Positions 51,987 to 61,451 are shown, counted from the stretch's first letter. The stretch: 64,000 nt of DNA from Chthonomonas calidirosea (GCA_945882415.1 CAMCWC010000004.1:62001-126000), one strand, 5' to 3'. Notes: generated by a model from the letters alone, not told the origin. Made by a program: numbers and translations.

Positions 51987-52001
51987 CCTCACAAGGTGAG
52001 G
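51987..52001 (-). promoter_or_regulatory. Shine-Dalgarno-hiding hairpin (riboswitch output)
   Basis: On the minus strand CCTCAC-CTT-GTGAGG, a perfect 6-bp stem. Its right arm is the GTGAGGT ribosome-binding site of the pseudopilin, so formation of the stem would block translation. Confidence 0.7.
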
Positions 52002-52090
52002 CCGTCAGTTGCGGAGAAATGGACAGGGAGGCGACATTGCGCCGCTCCGGGGACCCATGCTCGTAGGTGACAGCACTCGCTGTTCTTTTC

Positions 52091-52206
52091 TGCGAAGCGG
52101 GCATTCGGACTTTCGACCAAGGTCGATTTACCGTTGCGGCACAGTGCCGGAATTTCACCGGACTTTCCCCAATTTACAGATGCCCCACGACAGGGCACCC
52201 TTCGCA
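52091..52206 (-). ncRNA. Cobalamin riboswitch aptamer
   Basis: On the minus strand the closing stem P1 is TGCGAAG (52206-52200) with CTTCGCA (52097-52091). Between them are 'GGTGCCC...GGGGCATC', 'GGGGAAAGTCCGGTGAAATT', 'CCGGCACTGTGCCGCAACGG' with the B12-box core, a TCGACC/GGTCGA hairpin and 'AGTCCGAATGCCCGC'. This order matches the cobalamin riboswitch class. A downstream region to 51980 holds the expression platform. Expected action: bound cobalamin stops translation of the pseudopilin. Confidence 0.93.
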
Positions 52207-52215
52207 ATGACTGTT

Positions 52216-52221
52216 ATTATA
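52216..52221 (-). promoter_or_regulatory. Putative -10 box of the riboswitch transcript
   Basis: TATAAT on the minus strand, overlapping the TAATAA end of the amidase gene and about ten bases before P1. No clear -35 hexamer is seen at 16-18 bases. Confidence 0.45.
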
Positions 52222-52912
52222 ACCGGGCTTTTTCGCTCGCGGTGGCAGGTTTGACCACGGCAAGGGTTGCTTTCGTCATTGCCGAAATGATCTTTTGCTG
52301 GCCTTCAGCGGAACCGATGAATGCTTCGTCTGCGGGGTTCGTGAGCACGCACATCTCGACGAGCAAAACCGGGACTTTGGAGAAAATCGAACCGGTGAGC
52401 GCGCCTTGTTTGGCTCCGATGGCAGTCTTTAGATCAGATTTCAGACCGTTATCTTTCTGCGCGCCTTTCAAAGCGGCGGCATAGATAGCGTGAAATTTTT
52501 TGGCGGCAACGGCGGTTTTCTCGAGAACGTCCTTGCCAGGGCCAGTGATGCCGTCTTTGGTGGTTCCGGTGCGGTCGGGGTAGTACACCGCGAAGCCGGT
52601 GCCAGATGCGGCGTCGCAGTGGAGGCGAATTAAAAGGTCCGCCTTCGCGTCGTTGGCGATTTCGGCTCGCCGGCGGTTGAGCACTTTTTCGAGTTCCTCC
52701 GATTTCGTGAGAACGACTGTTACGCCTTCCGCTTCAAGTGCTTTCTGCAGGCCCTTGGCAATCTTCCAAGCGAGGCTGACTTCGGTATAAACCTTGCCCT
52801 TGGTTCCCGTGCCGACCTCACTCGGGTGTCCAGCGTCGATGCAGACGGTTTGTGCCGTGGCCATCTGAACCAGGAAAAGACACGGCAGTACGAACTTAAG
52901 CTTCACCCGCAA
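52217..52912 (-). CDS. N-acetylmuramoyl-L-alanine amidase (Amidase_3)
   Basis: 231 residues with a signal peptide (about 1-20, 'MATAQ'). Zinc motifs: 'VCIDAGHPSEVGTG', Glu in 'VYTEVSLAWKI', 'LLIRLHCDA' and the catalytic Glu in 'LLVEMCVLTN'. It cleaves the amide between MurNAc and the stem peptide in the envelope, as AmiA/B/C and CwlB do. No cell-wall-binding or AMIN domain is attached. Confidence 0.9.
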   Translation of the reverse strand: MRVKLKFVLPCLFLVQMATAQTVCIDAGHPSEVGTGTKGKVYTEVSLAWKIAKGLQKALEAEGVTVVLTKSEELEKVLNRRRAEIANDAKADLLIRLHCDAASGTGFAVYYPDRTGTTKDGITGPGKDVLEKTAVAAKKFHAIYAAALKGAQKDNGLKSDLKTAIGAKQGALTGSIFSKVPVLLVEMCVLTNPADEAFIGSAEGQQKIISAMTKATLAVVKPATASEKARL

Positions 52913-52919
52913 GGTTTAC

Positions 52920-53147
52920 CTAACGGACTCGAATGGGCTGCAATTGAGCAGTGCGGGCTCGTCGTCCGCGACCCAGCCATTGCCAAGCCATGATGAGACC
53001 GAGGAATCCGACAATGATTCCGTCATCCACAAAGCCGATGAGTGGAATCAGGTCTGGAATGAGATCCAGGGGTGACGCGCCGTAGAGCACGCCAACGATC
53101 AGCGGAAGAAGGGAGAAGCCATTTTTCTCTCGGAATGCCTTGAGCAT
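52920..53147 (-). CDS. DUF1232 (YkvA-like) small membrane protein
   Basis: 75 residues. 'SPLDLIPDLIPLIGFVDDGI' is the DUF1232 signature, followed by one hydrophobic helix ('GFLGLIMAWQWLG') and a basic tail. Function of the family is unknown. 8 nt upstream of the amidase, so probably cotranscribed. Confidence 0.88.
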   Translation of the reverse strand: MLKAFREKNGFSLLPLIVGVLYGASPLDLIPDLIPLIGFVDDGIIVGFLGLIMAWQWLGRGRRARTAQLQPIRVR

Positions 53148-53162
53148 GCAACTGAGACCGTC

Positions 53163-53193
53163 GGTCCGGGGCTAGGGTTTCCGACCCCGGACC
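53163..53193 (-). terminator. Strong hairpin after fucI
   Basis: GGTCCGGGG/CCCCGGACC, a perfect 9-bp stem with a 13-base loop, lies between the fucI stop and the DUF1232 start. No T-run follows, so it may only attenuate. Confidence 0.5.
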
Positions 53194-53201
53194 ATAAGTC
53201 C

Positions 53202-54971
53202 TTATCCGTAGAGAGGGCCGTAGTTGGCGCAGGCGCGGAAATCTGCGCCGACGCTCTCCATTCCCGAACCAAATCGGTGCCACGCCGCCGGACGGAACAC
53301 TTGCGCGGACTCGACATTGTGCATGTCTACCGGGATTCGGAGCACAGCCGCCAACGTGATGAGGTCGGCGCCAATGTGCCCGACCGAGATCGCACCGTGG
53401 TTCGCGCCCCAATGCGCCATCACCTGATACTCGTCGGCAAACGCTCCGTGTCCGGTGACGCGCGGGCGGAACCAGGTGGTCGGCCAGCTTGGGTTCGTGC
53501 GTGCGTCGAGGGCGTTGTGAACCGCTTCTGGAAGCTCGATCGTTTCGCCTTCCGCAATCTGGAGCACCGGGCCAAGCCCGTGGACCAGATTGATGCGGAA
53601 CATCGTCACCGGGTAGCCGCCACGGGTGGTGAAGTCGGTCGACCAACCGCCGCCCGGGAAGTACTCGGTGATGCTCGGGCAGAAGCGGGTGGCTTCAACG
53701 CATTGTTTCGCATCGTCGGCGTTCATTTCCCACCAAGGCTGAAGCCCACCCTCGCCCGTCCAGTCCAGGGCGCTCGGGCCGGAGTTGATGAGGTGCAGGA
53801 AACCGCTCTCGGGCCGCCATCCGGTGACTCGCTCCACCGCGTCGGGGGACCAGTAGGTGCGGACGTCACTGAACATCTGCGCCGTGCCGGTGAGGAGGTG
53901 GCCAAAGAGCATCGAGGCACCGTTCAGGGCGTCATTTTCGGTGGCGACGACGAACGGTTGGCGAATGCCGTTCCAGTCGAAGCTGCTGCAAAGCATGGCT
54001 TCCAGGAAGTCGCCGTTGGGGTTGTAGTCGGTCCATTGGCGCTGACCTTGGAATCCGCCCGCGATGGCGTTGTGGCCCCGCGCTTGTTCGGGGTAGCCCA
54101 ACTCGGCGAGGCGCGGGTTGCCGATCATGAGGTCCCGCGCGATAAGGGTCATCTTGATGCTGGTTTCCCACTCGGAATCCAGGTGCTCGCGGGTGCGGGT
54201 CTTCTCGGGCGAGTTGAAGTCTTCGCCCTCGAGCAGGTTCTCTTTGCACCAGGTGAGGGCTCTTTCGTACTCTTCGTGGTCGTAAATGCCGTTCTGTATT
54301 CGGCCGGTGAACTCGGTCATGTCGACCGATTCCACGCGCATGCCCAGGTAGCGGCGGAAGAAATCGCCGTTTACCACGCTTCCGGCGATGCCCATGCTTG
54401 TTCCGCCCATGGCCAGATACGCTGTGTTTCGCATGGTGGCCGCCGCCACTCCTGCGCGGACGAACTGGAACAGCCGCTCGCGGACGTCGGTCGGGACGTT
54501 TTCATCGCCAAGGTCTTGCACGTCTTGGCCGTAGATGCCAAAGCTCGGAACGCCGAACTGCGCATGCCCGCTGAGAGTCGCCGCAAGATAAACCGCGCCG
54601 GGCCGGTCTGTCCCGTTAAAGCCCCAAATCGCCTTCGGCATCGTCGGGTCGTCGTCCATCGTTTCCGACCCGTAGCACCAGCAAGGCGTGACGGTGAGCG
54701 TCAGCCCGACGCCCTCCCGCCGAAACTTATCCGCGCACGCCGCCGCTTCGGAGAATCCGCCGATGCAGGTGTCGGCAATCACACACTCCACCGGCTCGCC
54801 CGTGCTGTGCTTCAGTGTCTCGCTGATGAGGGCGGCCACCGAACGCGCCATCGCCATCGTGATCTCTTCCAAAGACTCCCGAACCCCGCCGTAACGACCA
54901 TCAATAGTCGGCCGAATTCCGAGCTTAGGAAGCGGAGTGACGAGTCGATTCTGCGGCGGATTGATCTTCAT
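53202..54971 (-). CDS. fucI: L-fucose isomerase
   Basis: 589 residues, close to the 591 of E. coli FucI. '[18 protein letters not shown]' opens the chain; manganese ligands are Glu in '[20 protein letters not shown]', Asp in the same block and His in '[14 protein letters not shown]' or '[16 protein letters not shown]'. It interconverts L-fucose and L-fuculose (and D-arabinose with D-ribulose). No fucK or fucA is adjacent. The Pro/Gly-rich complementary strand also has long open frames, but they follow this gene's codon pattern in mirror. Confidence 0.93.
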   Translation of the reverse strand: MKINPPQNRLVTPLPKLGIRPTIDGRYGGVRESLEEITMAMARSVAALISETLKHSTGEPVECVIADTCIGGFSEAAACADKFRREGVGLTLTVTPCWCYGSETMDDDPTMPKAIWGFNGTDRPGAVYLAATLSGHAQFGVPSFGIYGQDVQDLGDENVPTDVRERLFQFVRAGVAAATMRNTAYLAMGGTSMGIAGSVVNGDFFRRYLGMRVESVDMTEFTGRIQNGIYDHEEYERALTWCKENLLEGEDFNSPEKTRTREHLDSEWETSIKMTLIARDLMIGNPRLAELGYPEQARGHNAIAGGFQGQRQWTDYNPNGDFLEAMLCSSFDWNGIRQPFVVATENDALNGASMLFGHLLTGTAQMFSDVRTYWSPDAVERVTGWRPESGFLHLINSGPSALDWTGEGGLQPWWEMNADDAKQCVEATRFCPSITEYFPGGGWSTDFTTRGGYPVTMFRINLVHGLGPVLQIAEGETIELPEAVHNALDARTNPSWPTTWFRPRVTGHGAFADEYQVMAHWGANHGAISVGHIGADLITLAAVLRIPVDMHNVESAQVFRPAAWHRFGSGMESVGADFRACANYGPLYG

Positions 54972-54976
54972 TGACG

Positions 54977-54994
54977 TCCGGGAAGTTACCCGGA
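54977..54994 (-). terminator. Short hairpin between thrB and fucI
   Basis: TCCGGG/CCCGGA, 6-bp stem with a 6-base loop in the 52-base gap after thrB. Weak. Confidence 0.3.
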
Positions 54995-55023
54995 TAGGTG
55001 GCGTATTCGGCGACCCGAAACTC

Positions 55024-55956
55024 TCACACCGGCAGGCGGCCGATGTGGGTGCCTTGGTCGGTGGCGTCGAGGATCCAGTAGCGGCTTTTCAGACCCTCCG
55101 TAGCGAAAGCTTGGTTCATCGCGCGGCCGATTCGGTCGAAGCCGTGGCGGGCGAAGGCAATGGTGCCGGGGCCGGCGCCGGAGAGGGCAACCGCGACCGC
55201 TCCCTCGTCCAATGCCGCCGACTTTGCAGCGACCGCGCCCGGGATGGCGGGGAGGCGGTAGGGCTCGTGAATCCGGTCGTTCAGCGACTGCGCCAAAAGG
55301 GTGTCGTCTCCGGCGCGGAGGGCTTCGGCGACCAGCATGGCGCGGCCGATGTTGTAGATCGCGTCGGCTTTGCTGTACTGGCTCGGCAAGGCGGCGCGGG
55401 CCTCGCTGGTGAAGTATTTGAACTCAGGAACGCAGACCACCGCTTTGATCGGCACGTGCGGAATGCGTTTGGTCAGCACCCGCCCGCCATCTGGAACCAC
55501 GATGACGAATCCACCGAGCAGGGCCGGAGCGACGTTATCTCCATGTCCCTCGAGCTCTACGGCGCGTTCCAAAACCAGAGTTCGGTCAAGCTCGGCCGGA
55601 TCCTCGCCCGCCTGGGCGCGAAGAACCGCTTGCGAGAATAACACCCCGGCTAGGGTAGCGGTCGAGCTTGACCCAAGGCCAGAAGCGCACGGAATGGCGT
55701 TGTGGCAAACGATCTTCGCGTGGCCGCTGAGCTCAACTCCGGCCCGCTCAAGCTCTTCGCGCAAGATGGTCGCGGTTAGGTTGGTGTGGTCGGTCGCCAG
55801 CACGCTGGCCCCCTCACCGTGGTTCTCCACGGAGAAGCCTGAACCCTCGCTGGAGAGATGTAACTCGAACGAGTTCCAAAGGTCCAGCGCCAATCCCATA
55901 CAGTCAAAGCCAGGGCCGATGTTGGCTGTTGTAGCGGGGATTCGGACGCGGATCAT
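55024..55956 (-). CDS. thrB: Homoserine kinase
   Basis: 310 residues from the ATG at 55956, which overlaps the thrC stop (ATGA). GHMP-kinase motifs: '[20 protein letters not shown]', the ATP loop '[18 protein letters not shown]' and '[14 protein letters not shown]'. It phosphorylates homoserine, giving the substrate of ThrC. Confidence 0.95.
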   Translation of the reverse strand: MIRVRIPATTANIGPGFDCMGLALDLWNSFELHLSSEGSGFSVENHGEGASVLATDHTNLTATILREELERAGVELSGHAKIVCHNAIPCASGLGSSSTATLAGVLFSQAVLRAQAGEDPAELDRTLVLERAVELEGHGDNVAPALLGGFVIVVPDGGRVLTKRIPHVPIKAVVCVPEFKYFTSEARAALPSQYSKADAIYNIGRAMLVAEALRAGDDTLLAQSLNDRIHEPYRLPAIPGAVAAKSAALDEGAVAVALSGAGPGTIAFARHGFDRIGRAMNQAFATEGLKSRYWILDATDQGTHIGRLPV

Positions 55957-57032
55957 AGGTTGAGTCCTCTTAAAAGCGCATCGACATTGGCTTCCACCTT
56001 CTGGATATCGGCCCCCTCGGCAACGGCCGAATCGGGGTCTTTGAGGCCGTGCCCGGTGAGGACGCACACAATGCGTTTGCCTTCGGGATTTAAAGTGCCG
56101 TTTTGCACCGCCTGATGCAGGCCGGCGAGCCCAGCGGCGGAAGAAGGCTCGCAGAACACCCCTTCAGTTTCGGCGACGAGGTGATACGCGCGGAAAATCT
56201 CCTCGTCGGTTACGGCGAGCATTTGTCCGTTCGATTCGCGAATGGCGGTCAGAGCTTGTTCGGCCCGGGCCGGGGCACCGATGCGGATAGCGGTCGCGCG
56301 GGTCTCCGGGTTCGGGCAGGGAAGACCGGTGACCAGCGGCGCGGCACCTGCGGCCTGGGCACCGAGCAATTGCGGCTTGCGACTCGGTCTAGGGCAAACG
56401 TCGCATCGGCACGGCCCAGGGCATTCCGAGAAGCCCATCCAGTAGCTCGAGATGTTGCCTGCATTACCTACCGGAAGACAAAGCCAATCTGGAAAGCCGC
56501 CAAGCTGCTCGCAAACTTCCCAAGCCGCGGTCTTTTGCCCTTCTAATCGGGCCGGGTTAACCGAGTTCACGAGAGCGATGGGTGCACGGTCGCTCACTTC
56601 CCGCACCATTCGCAACGCGGCATCGAACGAGCCATCAATCGCAATCACGCGGGCTCCGTAGGCGATCGCCCCGGCCAGCTTGCCTAGGGCGATTTTGCCG
56701 TCGGGAATAAGCACAACGCACATTTGTCCGGCTCGGGCCGCATAAGCGGCGGCAGCGGCGGCGGTGTTGCCGGTACTGGCGCAAATCACGGTTTGAGCGC
56801 CGTCGGCCACGGACTGCGTGATCGCGGTCGTCATGCCGCGATCTTTGAAGCTACCGGTGGGGTTGAGCCCTTCGAACTTGGCATAGAGCTCAGCCCCAGG
56901 GGCGATTCGGGCAGCAAGCTTCGGCAGCGGAATCAGCGGCGTATTGCCCTCGCAAAGCGTTACGGGAGCTACCGATTTGCTGATGTTCATTCGGTCGCCG
57001 TAGGCGTGAATGATCCCTTTCCAGGCGGCCAT
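55953..57032 (-). CDS. thrC: Threonine synthase
   Basis: 359 residues, PLP fold type II. Schiff-base Lys63 in 'NPTGSFKDRGM', 'CASTGNTAAAAAAYAARAG', 'PVGNAGNISSYWMGF' and 'EPSSAAGLAGL'. It converts phosphohomoserine to threonine. A short insert after 'MGF' holds four Cys (C204, C208, C210, C213: 'ECPGPCRCDVCP') that usual ThrC proteins lack. Upstream of and coupled to thrB. Confidence 0.94.
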   Translation of the reverse strand: MAAWKGIIHAYGDRMNISKSVAPVTLCEGNTPLIPLPKLAARIAPGAELYAKFEGLNPTGSFKDRGMTTAITQSVADGAQTVICASTGNTAAAAAAYAARAGQMCVVLIPDGKIALGKLAGAIAYGARVIAIDGSFDAALRMVREVSDRAPIALVNSVNPARLEGQKTAAWEVCEQLGGFPDWLCLPVGNAGNISSYWMGFSECPGPCRCDVCPRPSRKPQLLGAQAAGAAPLVTGLPCPNPETRATAIRIGAPARAEQALTAIRESNGQMLAVTDEEIFRAYHLVAETEGVFCEPSSAAGLAGLHQAVQNGTLNPEGKRIVCVLTGHGLKDPDSAVAEGADIQKVEANVDALLRGLNL

Positions 57033-57061
57033 GACTGGGCAGGTTACCGCGCCTCGCCAGG

Positions 57062-57667
57062 TCAGAAACGCTGACCGAAGCTGACAAATATTCCGGTGCC
57101 GTTGTAGGCTGGATTGGATGGAACCAGACCGCCTCCATTCGAGATGTGGATTTTACGGATGCCAAACTCGATGGACTTGCCTGGGCTCAGGCGGTATCGC
57201 ACCCCCAACCCGTAACGGTACGAGCCGTTGACCCGCGAGCCTTTAGGCGGAAACTGGTCGGTGAACCAGGCAAAACCGGGCACGAGGTCGGCGAAGAACG
57301 TTCCGCCACGGAAGTCAAAAATGTGCAACCTCGCGACCGCGCTGATGCCAAAGCCACCGGTCCGGACCGAAAAAGGACCGGGCTCGGGCTGATCGACTTG
57401 CGTGCTGTTACCAGAGGCGTAGTACAGGCAAGCGTTCCAACCGAACGAAATTCGGTCCCAAGGCTTTTTGCGAATGCGCAACGTTTGCTCGGCATAAACG
57501 GTGCCGATGCTGATGTCTCGGTGCGCCTGATCGGTCTTGAAGTACTCAAACCCGATTTTGATCGGCGGTCGGATCGAGATGTTTTCGGGGAGTTGGACCT
57601 GCCCGAATGAATTCGAGATTAGGCCACCAGCTATAATGATCGGGGTTGAAAAATAGACGTTTTTCAT
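57062..57667 (-). CDS. PagL-like lipid A deacylase/acyloxyacyl hydrolase-like barrel
   Basis: 201 residues with a signal peptide (about 1-22). An eight-strand outer-membrane barrel is likely (alternating strands, final Phe). Near the C-terminus 'IRKIHISNGGGLVPSNPAYN' has the His-x-Ser-Asn pattern of PagL, which removes a fatty acid from lipid A. The catalytic assignment is moderate. It is divergent from the DUF2975 gene with only 10 bases between starts. Confidence 0.65.
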   Translation of the reverse strand: MKNVYFSTPIIIAGGLISNSFGQVQLPENISIRPPIKIGFEYFKTDQAHRDISIGTVYAEQTLRIRKKPWDRISFGWNACLYYASGNSTQVDQPEPGPFSVRTGGFGISAVARLHIFDFRGGTFFADLVPGFAWFTDQFPPKGSRVNGSYRYGLGVRYRLSPGKSIEFGIRKIHISNGGGLVPSNPAYNGTGIFVSFGQRF

Positions 57668-57677
57668 CGTTCATATA

Positions 57678-58217
57678 ATGTTTTACATTAAAAATATAAA
57701 TTGGGTCAATATCTCCAAAGTCTTTGGGTACTTTTTCACCTCCGTTACGGCGGTTTGCTGTCTGTGGCCTCTGCTGATTTGGTTTGTTCCTGGCATCAGC
57801 GACCTGGCCCTTCAGATTAAGTTTGGGGTTCAGGAGCCGGGTGAGGTTGGGGCGGCGACACGGCTGGTGGGATTTCTCAGCAGCGCAGGAATCTGCGCAA
57901 TGACCGCAAGATGCGCCTGGTCACTTCGGGATTATTGCCTCGAAGTTTCGGAAGAACGGTGGTTTTCGGAGCGCGCCGTTCTAGCTCAGCGTCGGGCGGC
58001 ATTTTGGTTTGCCGCGTTGGCTCCGGTTTTGTTGATGCACCGTTGGTTTATGTCGGAGAAGTTGGCGCAGATGCTGGGCGCCGAGGTCGGGAAGATGCTT
58101 CCGGTGTTCTGGGTTTCGGCCATCTTCCTGTTGATCGTTGCCATCGGTTTATGGTTCTTGTCCGGAATCAGTAACCGCGCCGCCGCACTGCACTCCGAGA
58201 TGGAAGGCTTCATCTAG
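57678..58217 (+). CDS. DUF2975 membrane protein
   Basis: 179 residues with four membrane helices ('FGYFFTSVTAVCCLWPLLIW', 'LVGFLSSAGICAMTARCAW', 'AAFWFAALAPVLLMHRWF', 'FWVSAIFLLIVAIGLWFLSG'). DUF2975 proteins are paired with a small Xre regulator, as here 3 nt downstream; in Bacillus the pair is YoaS/YozG. Role unknown, possibly membrane sensing. Confidence 0.78.
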   Translation: MFYIKNINWVNISKVFGYFFTSVTAVCCLWPLLIWFVPGISDLALQIKFGVQEPGEVGAATRLVGFLSSAGICAMTARCAWSLRDYCLEVSEERWFSERAVLAQRRAAFWFAALAPVLLMHRWFMSEKLAQMLGAEVGKMLPVFWVSAIFLLIVAIGLWFLSGISNRAAALHSEMEGFI

Positions 58218-58220
58218 TCG

Positions 58221-58436
58221 ATGCCGATCATTGTGGACCTCGATGTAATGCTGGCCCGAAGAAAGGTGAAGTCTCGTCAACTCGCCGAAATCGTAGGAAT
58301 TTCGGAAGTTAACATTTCGCAACTCAAGACCGGAAAAGTTCATGGGGTGCGATTCTCGACTTTGGAGGCAATCTGTCGGGCGTTGGATTGTCAACCGGGC
58401 GACATCTTGCGTTACGAGCCTTCGGATGCGAGCTAA
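58221..58436 (+). CDS. YozG-like Xre-family regulator
   Basis: 71-residue helix-turn-helix protein ('SRQLAEIVGISEVNISQLKT', 'FSTLEAICRALDCQPGDIL'). The short length and 'CQPGDILRYEP' ending match YozG, the usual companion of DUF2975. It likely controls its own operon with the membrane partner. Confidence 0.9.
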   Translation: MPIIVDLDVMLARRKVKSRQLAEIVGISEVNISQLKTGKVHGVRFSTLEAICRALDCQPGDILRYEPSDAS

Positions 58437-58481
58437 CCCCCGTCGTCCTGCCATCATGAACCGGGAAATGGTGGCAACGAG

Positions 58482-59657
58482 ATGATGCAACGCAAAACGG
58501 AGAAGCTGAAAAAGAAGGGCGGCAAGCTCAAAAAGACCGCCACGCCGCCGATGGTGAAGCTTGCGACGATGCTTTTCCCGGATGAAGCGGAGCGCGAGCT
58601 GTTTATCGAGGCGATCCTGGAGGGCCAGAGTCGCGAGAAGGCGATCTTGGTGATCGAAGAACGGCCCGAGATCCGAACCTTCCCCCGCGTGAGCGCCGCG
58701 CCATGGCAGCCGGAGTTCGTCATTCGGCTGCAAGAGACTTTCAAGCCCGCCCAACACCCGCTCTACGCTCGCGGCAGCTACTACTCGCTGGACTTTTCGT
58801 CGGTCTTCGCGGCTTCAGCCATGATGGCGATCCCGGAAGCACCAAAGACGATTTTGGACCTGTGCTCATCTCCCGGAGGAAAAGGGATCTTCGCCTGGCG
58901 GATGTTCCAGCCAGAGGCATTGATCTGCAACGAGACGATGCGGAACCGCACGGAATCGCTGATCAATAATTTGCACCGATGCAAGGTTGAGCGATCCCAA
59001 GTATGGGTCGCCGACCCTCGGGTTTACGCGAAGAAGTTCCCGGCGACCTTTGACTTCATCATCGTCGATGCGCCGTGCTCAGGCCAGTCGATGATCGCCA
59101 AAGGAGACAAGGCAGTCGGGGCGTTCACGAACTCGATGGTGGACATGAACCACAGCCGCCAGCGACGGATCACCGGAAATGCGATCAACGCCCTCAAGCC
59201 GGGCGGGCACCTGCTCTACATGACTTGCACCTACTCCTACAAAGAGAACGAGAAGATTCTCGAGTGGATGCTGGATGAGTATCCGTTCATGGAAGCGGTC
59301 CCGGTTCCGCATTTAGCGGGCTACCAATCCGAGTACACGCAGTTTCCGTGCTACCGACTGTTCCCGCAGCAAGGCATGGGAGCGGGCGCTTTTACCTGCC
59401 TCCTGCGCCGAACGGACGTTGCGACAACCGAGCCGGTGGATCTGAGCACCCTACCGCCGTTTTGGGCTTACGGCGATGCTTTGCCGTTCACGCCAAAAGC
59501 TCCGGCACCGGAGGAAGAGGCGGAAAAGGAGAAGCCTCCGAAGAATCGCCCAAACCCGCGTCCCGCGAAGCCGAAGTTCAAACCACGAACCGGTCCGCCC
59601 AAGCCAGGCGGACGGCGGGGCCGCTCGCGAAACCAATCGAAGCGACCCGGTAGATAG
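58482..59657 (+). CDS. RsmB/NOP-family RNA m5C methyltransferase
   Basis: 391 residues. SAM site 'ILDLCSSPGGKGIFAWRMFQ' and the two catalytic Cys regions 'DAPCSGQSM' and 'LLYMTCTYSYKENEK' (TC motif). The N-terminus is Lys-rich ('MMQRKTEKLKKKGGKLKK') and the C-terminus is a long Lys/Pro/Arg-rich tail, both probably RNA-binding. RsmF-like rRNA m5C methylation is the best guess; tRNA is an alternative. Confidence 0.87.
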   Translation: MMQRKTEKLKKKGGKLKKTATPPMVKLATMLFPDEAERELFIEAILEGQSREKAILVIEERPEIRTFPRVSAAPWQPEFVIRLQETFKPAQHPLYARGSYYSLDFSSVFAASAMMAIPEAPKTILDLCSSPGGKGIFAWRMFQPEALICNETMRNRTESLINNLHRCKVERSQVWVADPRVYAKKFPATFDFIIVDAPCSGQSMIAKGDKAVGAFTNSMVDMNHSRQRRITGNAINALKPGGHLLYMTCTYSYKENEKILEWMLDEYPFMEAVPVPHLAGYQSEYTQFPCYRLFPQQGMGAGAFTCLLRRTDVATTEPVDLSTLPPFWAYGDALPFTPKAPAPEEEAEKEKPPKNRPNPRPAKPKFKPRTGPPKPGGRRGRSRNQSKRPGR

Positions 59658-59659
59658 TC

Positions 59660-61417
59660 TTAGCCGGGAACGACGATCTCGACGGCCGTGAGGCGGCCGT
59701 TGTCGCCGGTCAAGCTAGCGGCCGTTCCGGAGAACAGCTTGGTTGCGCCATCCATCATAACGGCGTCGACTCGGTAGCTTCGATCTTTCCGAAGCTTTTT
59801 GGGGTCGGTTCGCAAGGCGAATCGAATCGGGAATGCGCCTGGGCGAACAGCGGTGATCTGGTCAACCACCGTCTCACGTGCTCCATTCACTTCGTACAGG
59901 GTGAAAGTCGCCGTCGCCGTCGGGGGAACCACGGTGTTGGCGGGTGCCGTCCACCGGCCCTGCAGATACTCGGCCCCTTCAGAGAAAGCCGGTCGCCCGG
60001 ACTGGTTTGCCAGCCGGTCGGCGGTTTTATACAGCCATTGCGTGATGCGGACCATCTTTGCGTAATTGAGCTTGTCCGCGGTGTCGCCGGGGCGGTGATA
60101 GTCCGGGTGCTCCCCGGTCCAGACCTTTAGGGAAGGCACGCCGTACGGAACGAAGTTCCGGGTGTCGCTGCGCGCAGTTCGGTCGTCTTTGTCGTCGCGC
60201 AGGTTGAGGTTTGTGCCTTGGCTGGTCTCCTTAACCAGCTTGTAGAGATCGGGGGAGTTCAGTCGGGCGATCCCGGCATACACCGAATCTCGGTTGTCAT
60301 CGGCCGCGTCGTTCAATGGACGGTTGTCGCTGTCCCGGCCGACCATATCAAGGTTGAGATAAGCAACGGTGTCCTTGAGGTTCACGATCGGATTCCGGCT
60401 GTAGTAAAGCGAGCCAAACGTGCCGGTCTCCTCACCTGTCCAAAGCGAAAAGATGATCGTTCGTTTCGGCTTGATCGTCGCGTTCTTAAAAGCGCGCGCA
60501 ATGAGCAGGCTAGCGGCAACGCCGCTCGCGTTGTCGTCGGCACCAGGGAAGTGGACCTTTCCGTCAGTGCTGAGGCCGAGATGGTCAAGGTGCGAGCCGA
60601 ACAGAACCGCTTGATTCTTCAGCTTCGGATCCGATCCCTCAATCTTCGCGACCACGTTGTGCATCGGGAACTCGGTGATGACTTTTGATTGTGCGGCCAC
60701 GACTAGTTTGGTGGGGATCGCTTCGACGCTTGCCGCATTGGGTGACTGGGCGAAAAATTCGGGCAGAGTGTAGGTGCTCGCGAGCTTCTCGGCTGTCGCT
60801 TTGGTCAGCCGGACATTCCGAAATTCAGGGCCACCAAGCGGTAAGTCTTTGATCACGAGTTCGGTCGCGGCCGTGTTACCGAGGGTCTCGGCATACCGCA
60901 CAATCCCGAGCGGTGGATTTGGCGTTGTTGGAGCCAGGCTCTGCAAAAGGGCAGCGTTGTCTCGCTGCTGAGACGGATGAACGATGACCAACTTTCCGCG
61001 CAAGCTTCGCCGCTGGGCATCGCTGAGAGACTTGCCAGCAGGAACCCAAACAAAGGCGGCCTCAACCTCTCGGTTCACCGTCTGGGACGCGATCAGGACG
61101 AAATCCGTTCCGTACACAAGGGAGAGTTTCTTGTCCTTGGTCGAAATGGTCGTTGTGGTTGGGTCGACTCCGACGCGTTGCAAGGTGAATCGCTGCTCGT
61201 ATTCGCCGTTCTTGGCCGCGGGTGGAATGCCAGCTGCTTTGAGCCAATCAACGCAGAATTTCGAAGCGTTGGCAAAGTCCTCGGTCATCGAATTGCGGCC
61301 CTTGTATTTCGGGTCGGCTAATTCGGAAACGATACTTCTCGCATCGGCTTCTAGAAATGTGGGTGCCGATTGCGGTTGGAACAATAACGATGCGGCGAAA
61401 AGCCACGAGGTGGGCAT
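59660..61417 (-). CDS. Secreted M28-family metallopeptidase
   Basis: 585 residues with a signal peptide (about 1-17). A PA-type insert lies at about 100-240. Zinc motifs: 'LFGSHLDHLGLS' (His), 'HFPGADDNASGVAASLL' (bridging Asp), 'SLWTGEETGTFGSLYYS' (catalytic Glu pair), 'LNLDMVGRD' (Asp) and 'HPDYHRPGDTADKL' (His). An aminopeptidase acting outside the cytoplasm is expected. The last 120 residues form an extra beta domain. The convergent rsmB-like gene ends 2 nt away. Confidence 0.88.
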   Translation of the reverse strand: MPTSWLFAASLLFQPQSAPTFLEADARSIVSELADPKYKGRNSMTEDFANASKFCVDWLKAAGIPPAAKNGEYEQRFTLQRVGVDPTTTTISTKDKKLSLVYGTDFVLIASQTVNREVEAAFVWVPAGKSLSDAQRRSLRGKLVIVHPSQQRDNAALLQSLAPTTPNPPLGIVRYAETLGNTAATELVIKDLPLGGPEFRNVRLTKATAEKLASTYTLPEFFAQSPNAASVEAIPTKLVVAAQSKVITEFPMHNVVAKIEGSDPKLKNQAVLFGSHLDHLGLSTDGKVHFPGADDNASGVAASLLIARAFKNATIKPKRTIIFSLWTGEETGTFGSLYYSRNPIVNLKDTVAYLNLDMVGRDSDNRPLNDAADDNRDSVYAGIARLNSPDLYKLVKETSQGTNLNLRDDKDDRTARSDTRNFVPYGVPSLKVWTGEHPDYHRPGDTADKLNYAKMVRITQWLYKTADRLANQSGRPAFSEGAEYLQGRWTAPANTVVPPTATATFTLYEVNGARETVVDQITAVRPGAFPIRFALRTDPKKLRKDRSYRVDAVMMDGATKLFSGTAASLTGDNGRLTAVEIVVPG

Positions 61418-61451
61418 GAGGCATAGGATACGTTGGATTGCCTCGAATTAC

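Noticed and set aside
53277-54974. 565-codon open frame opposite fucI
   Set aside because: It mirrors the fucI frame; its composition is shadow-like (rich in Arg, Gly, Val, Ala) and no family motif is seen, while fucI is clear.
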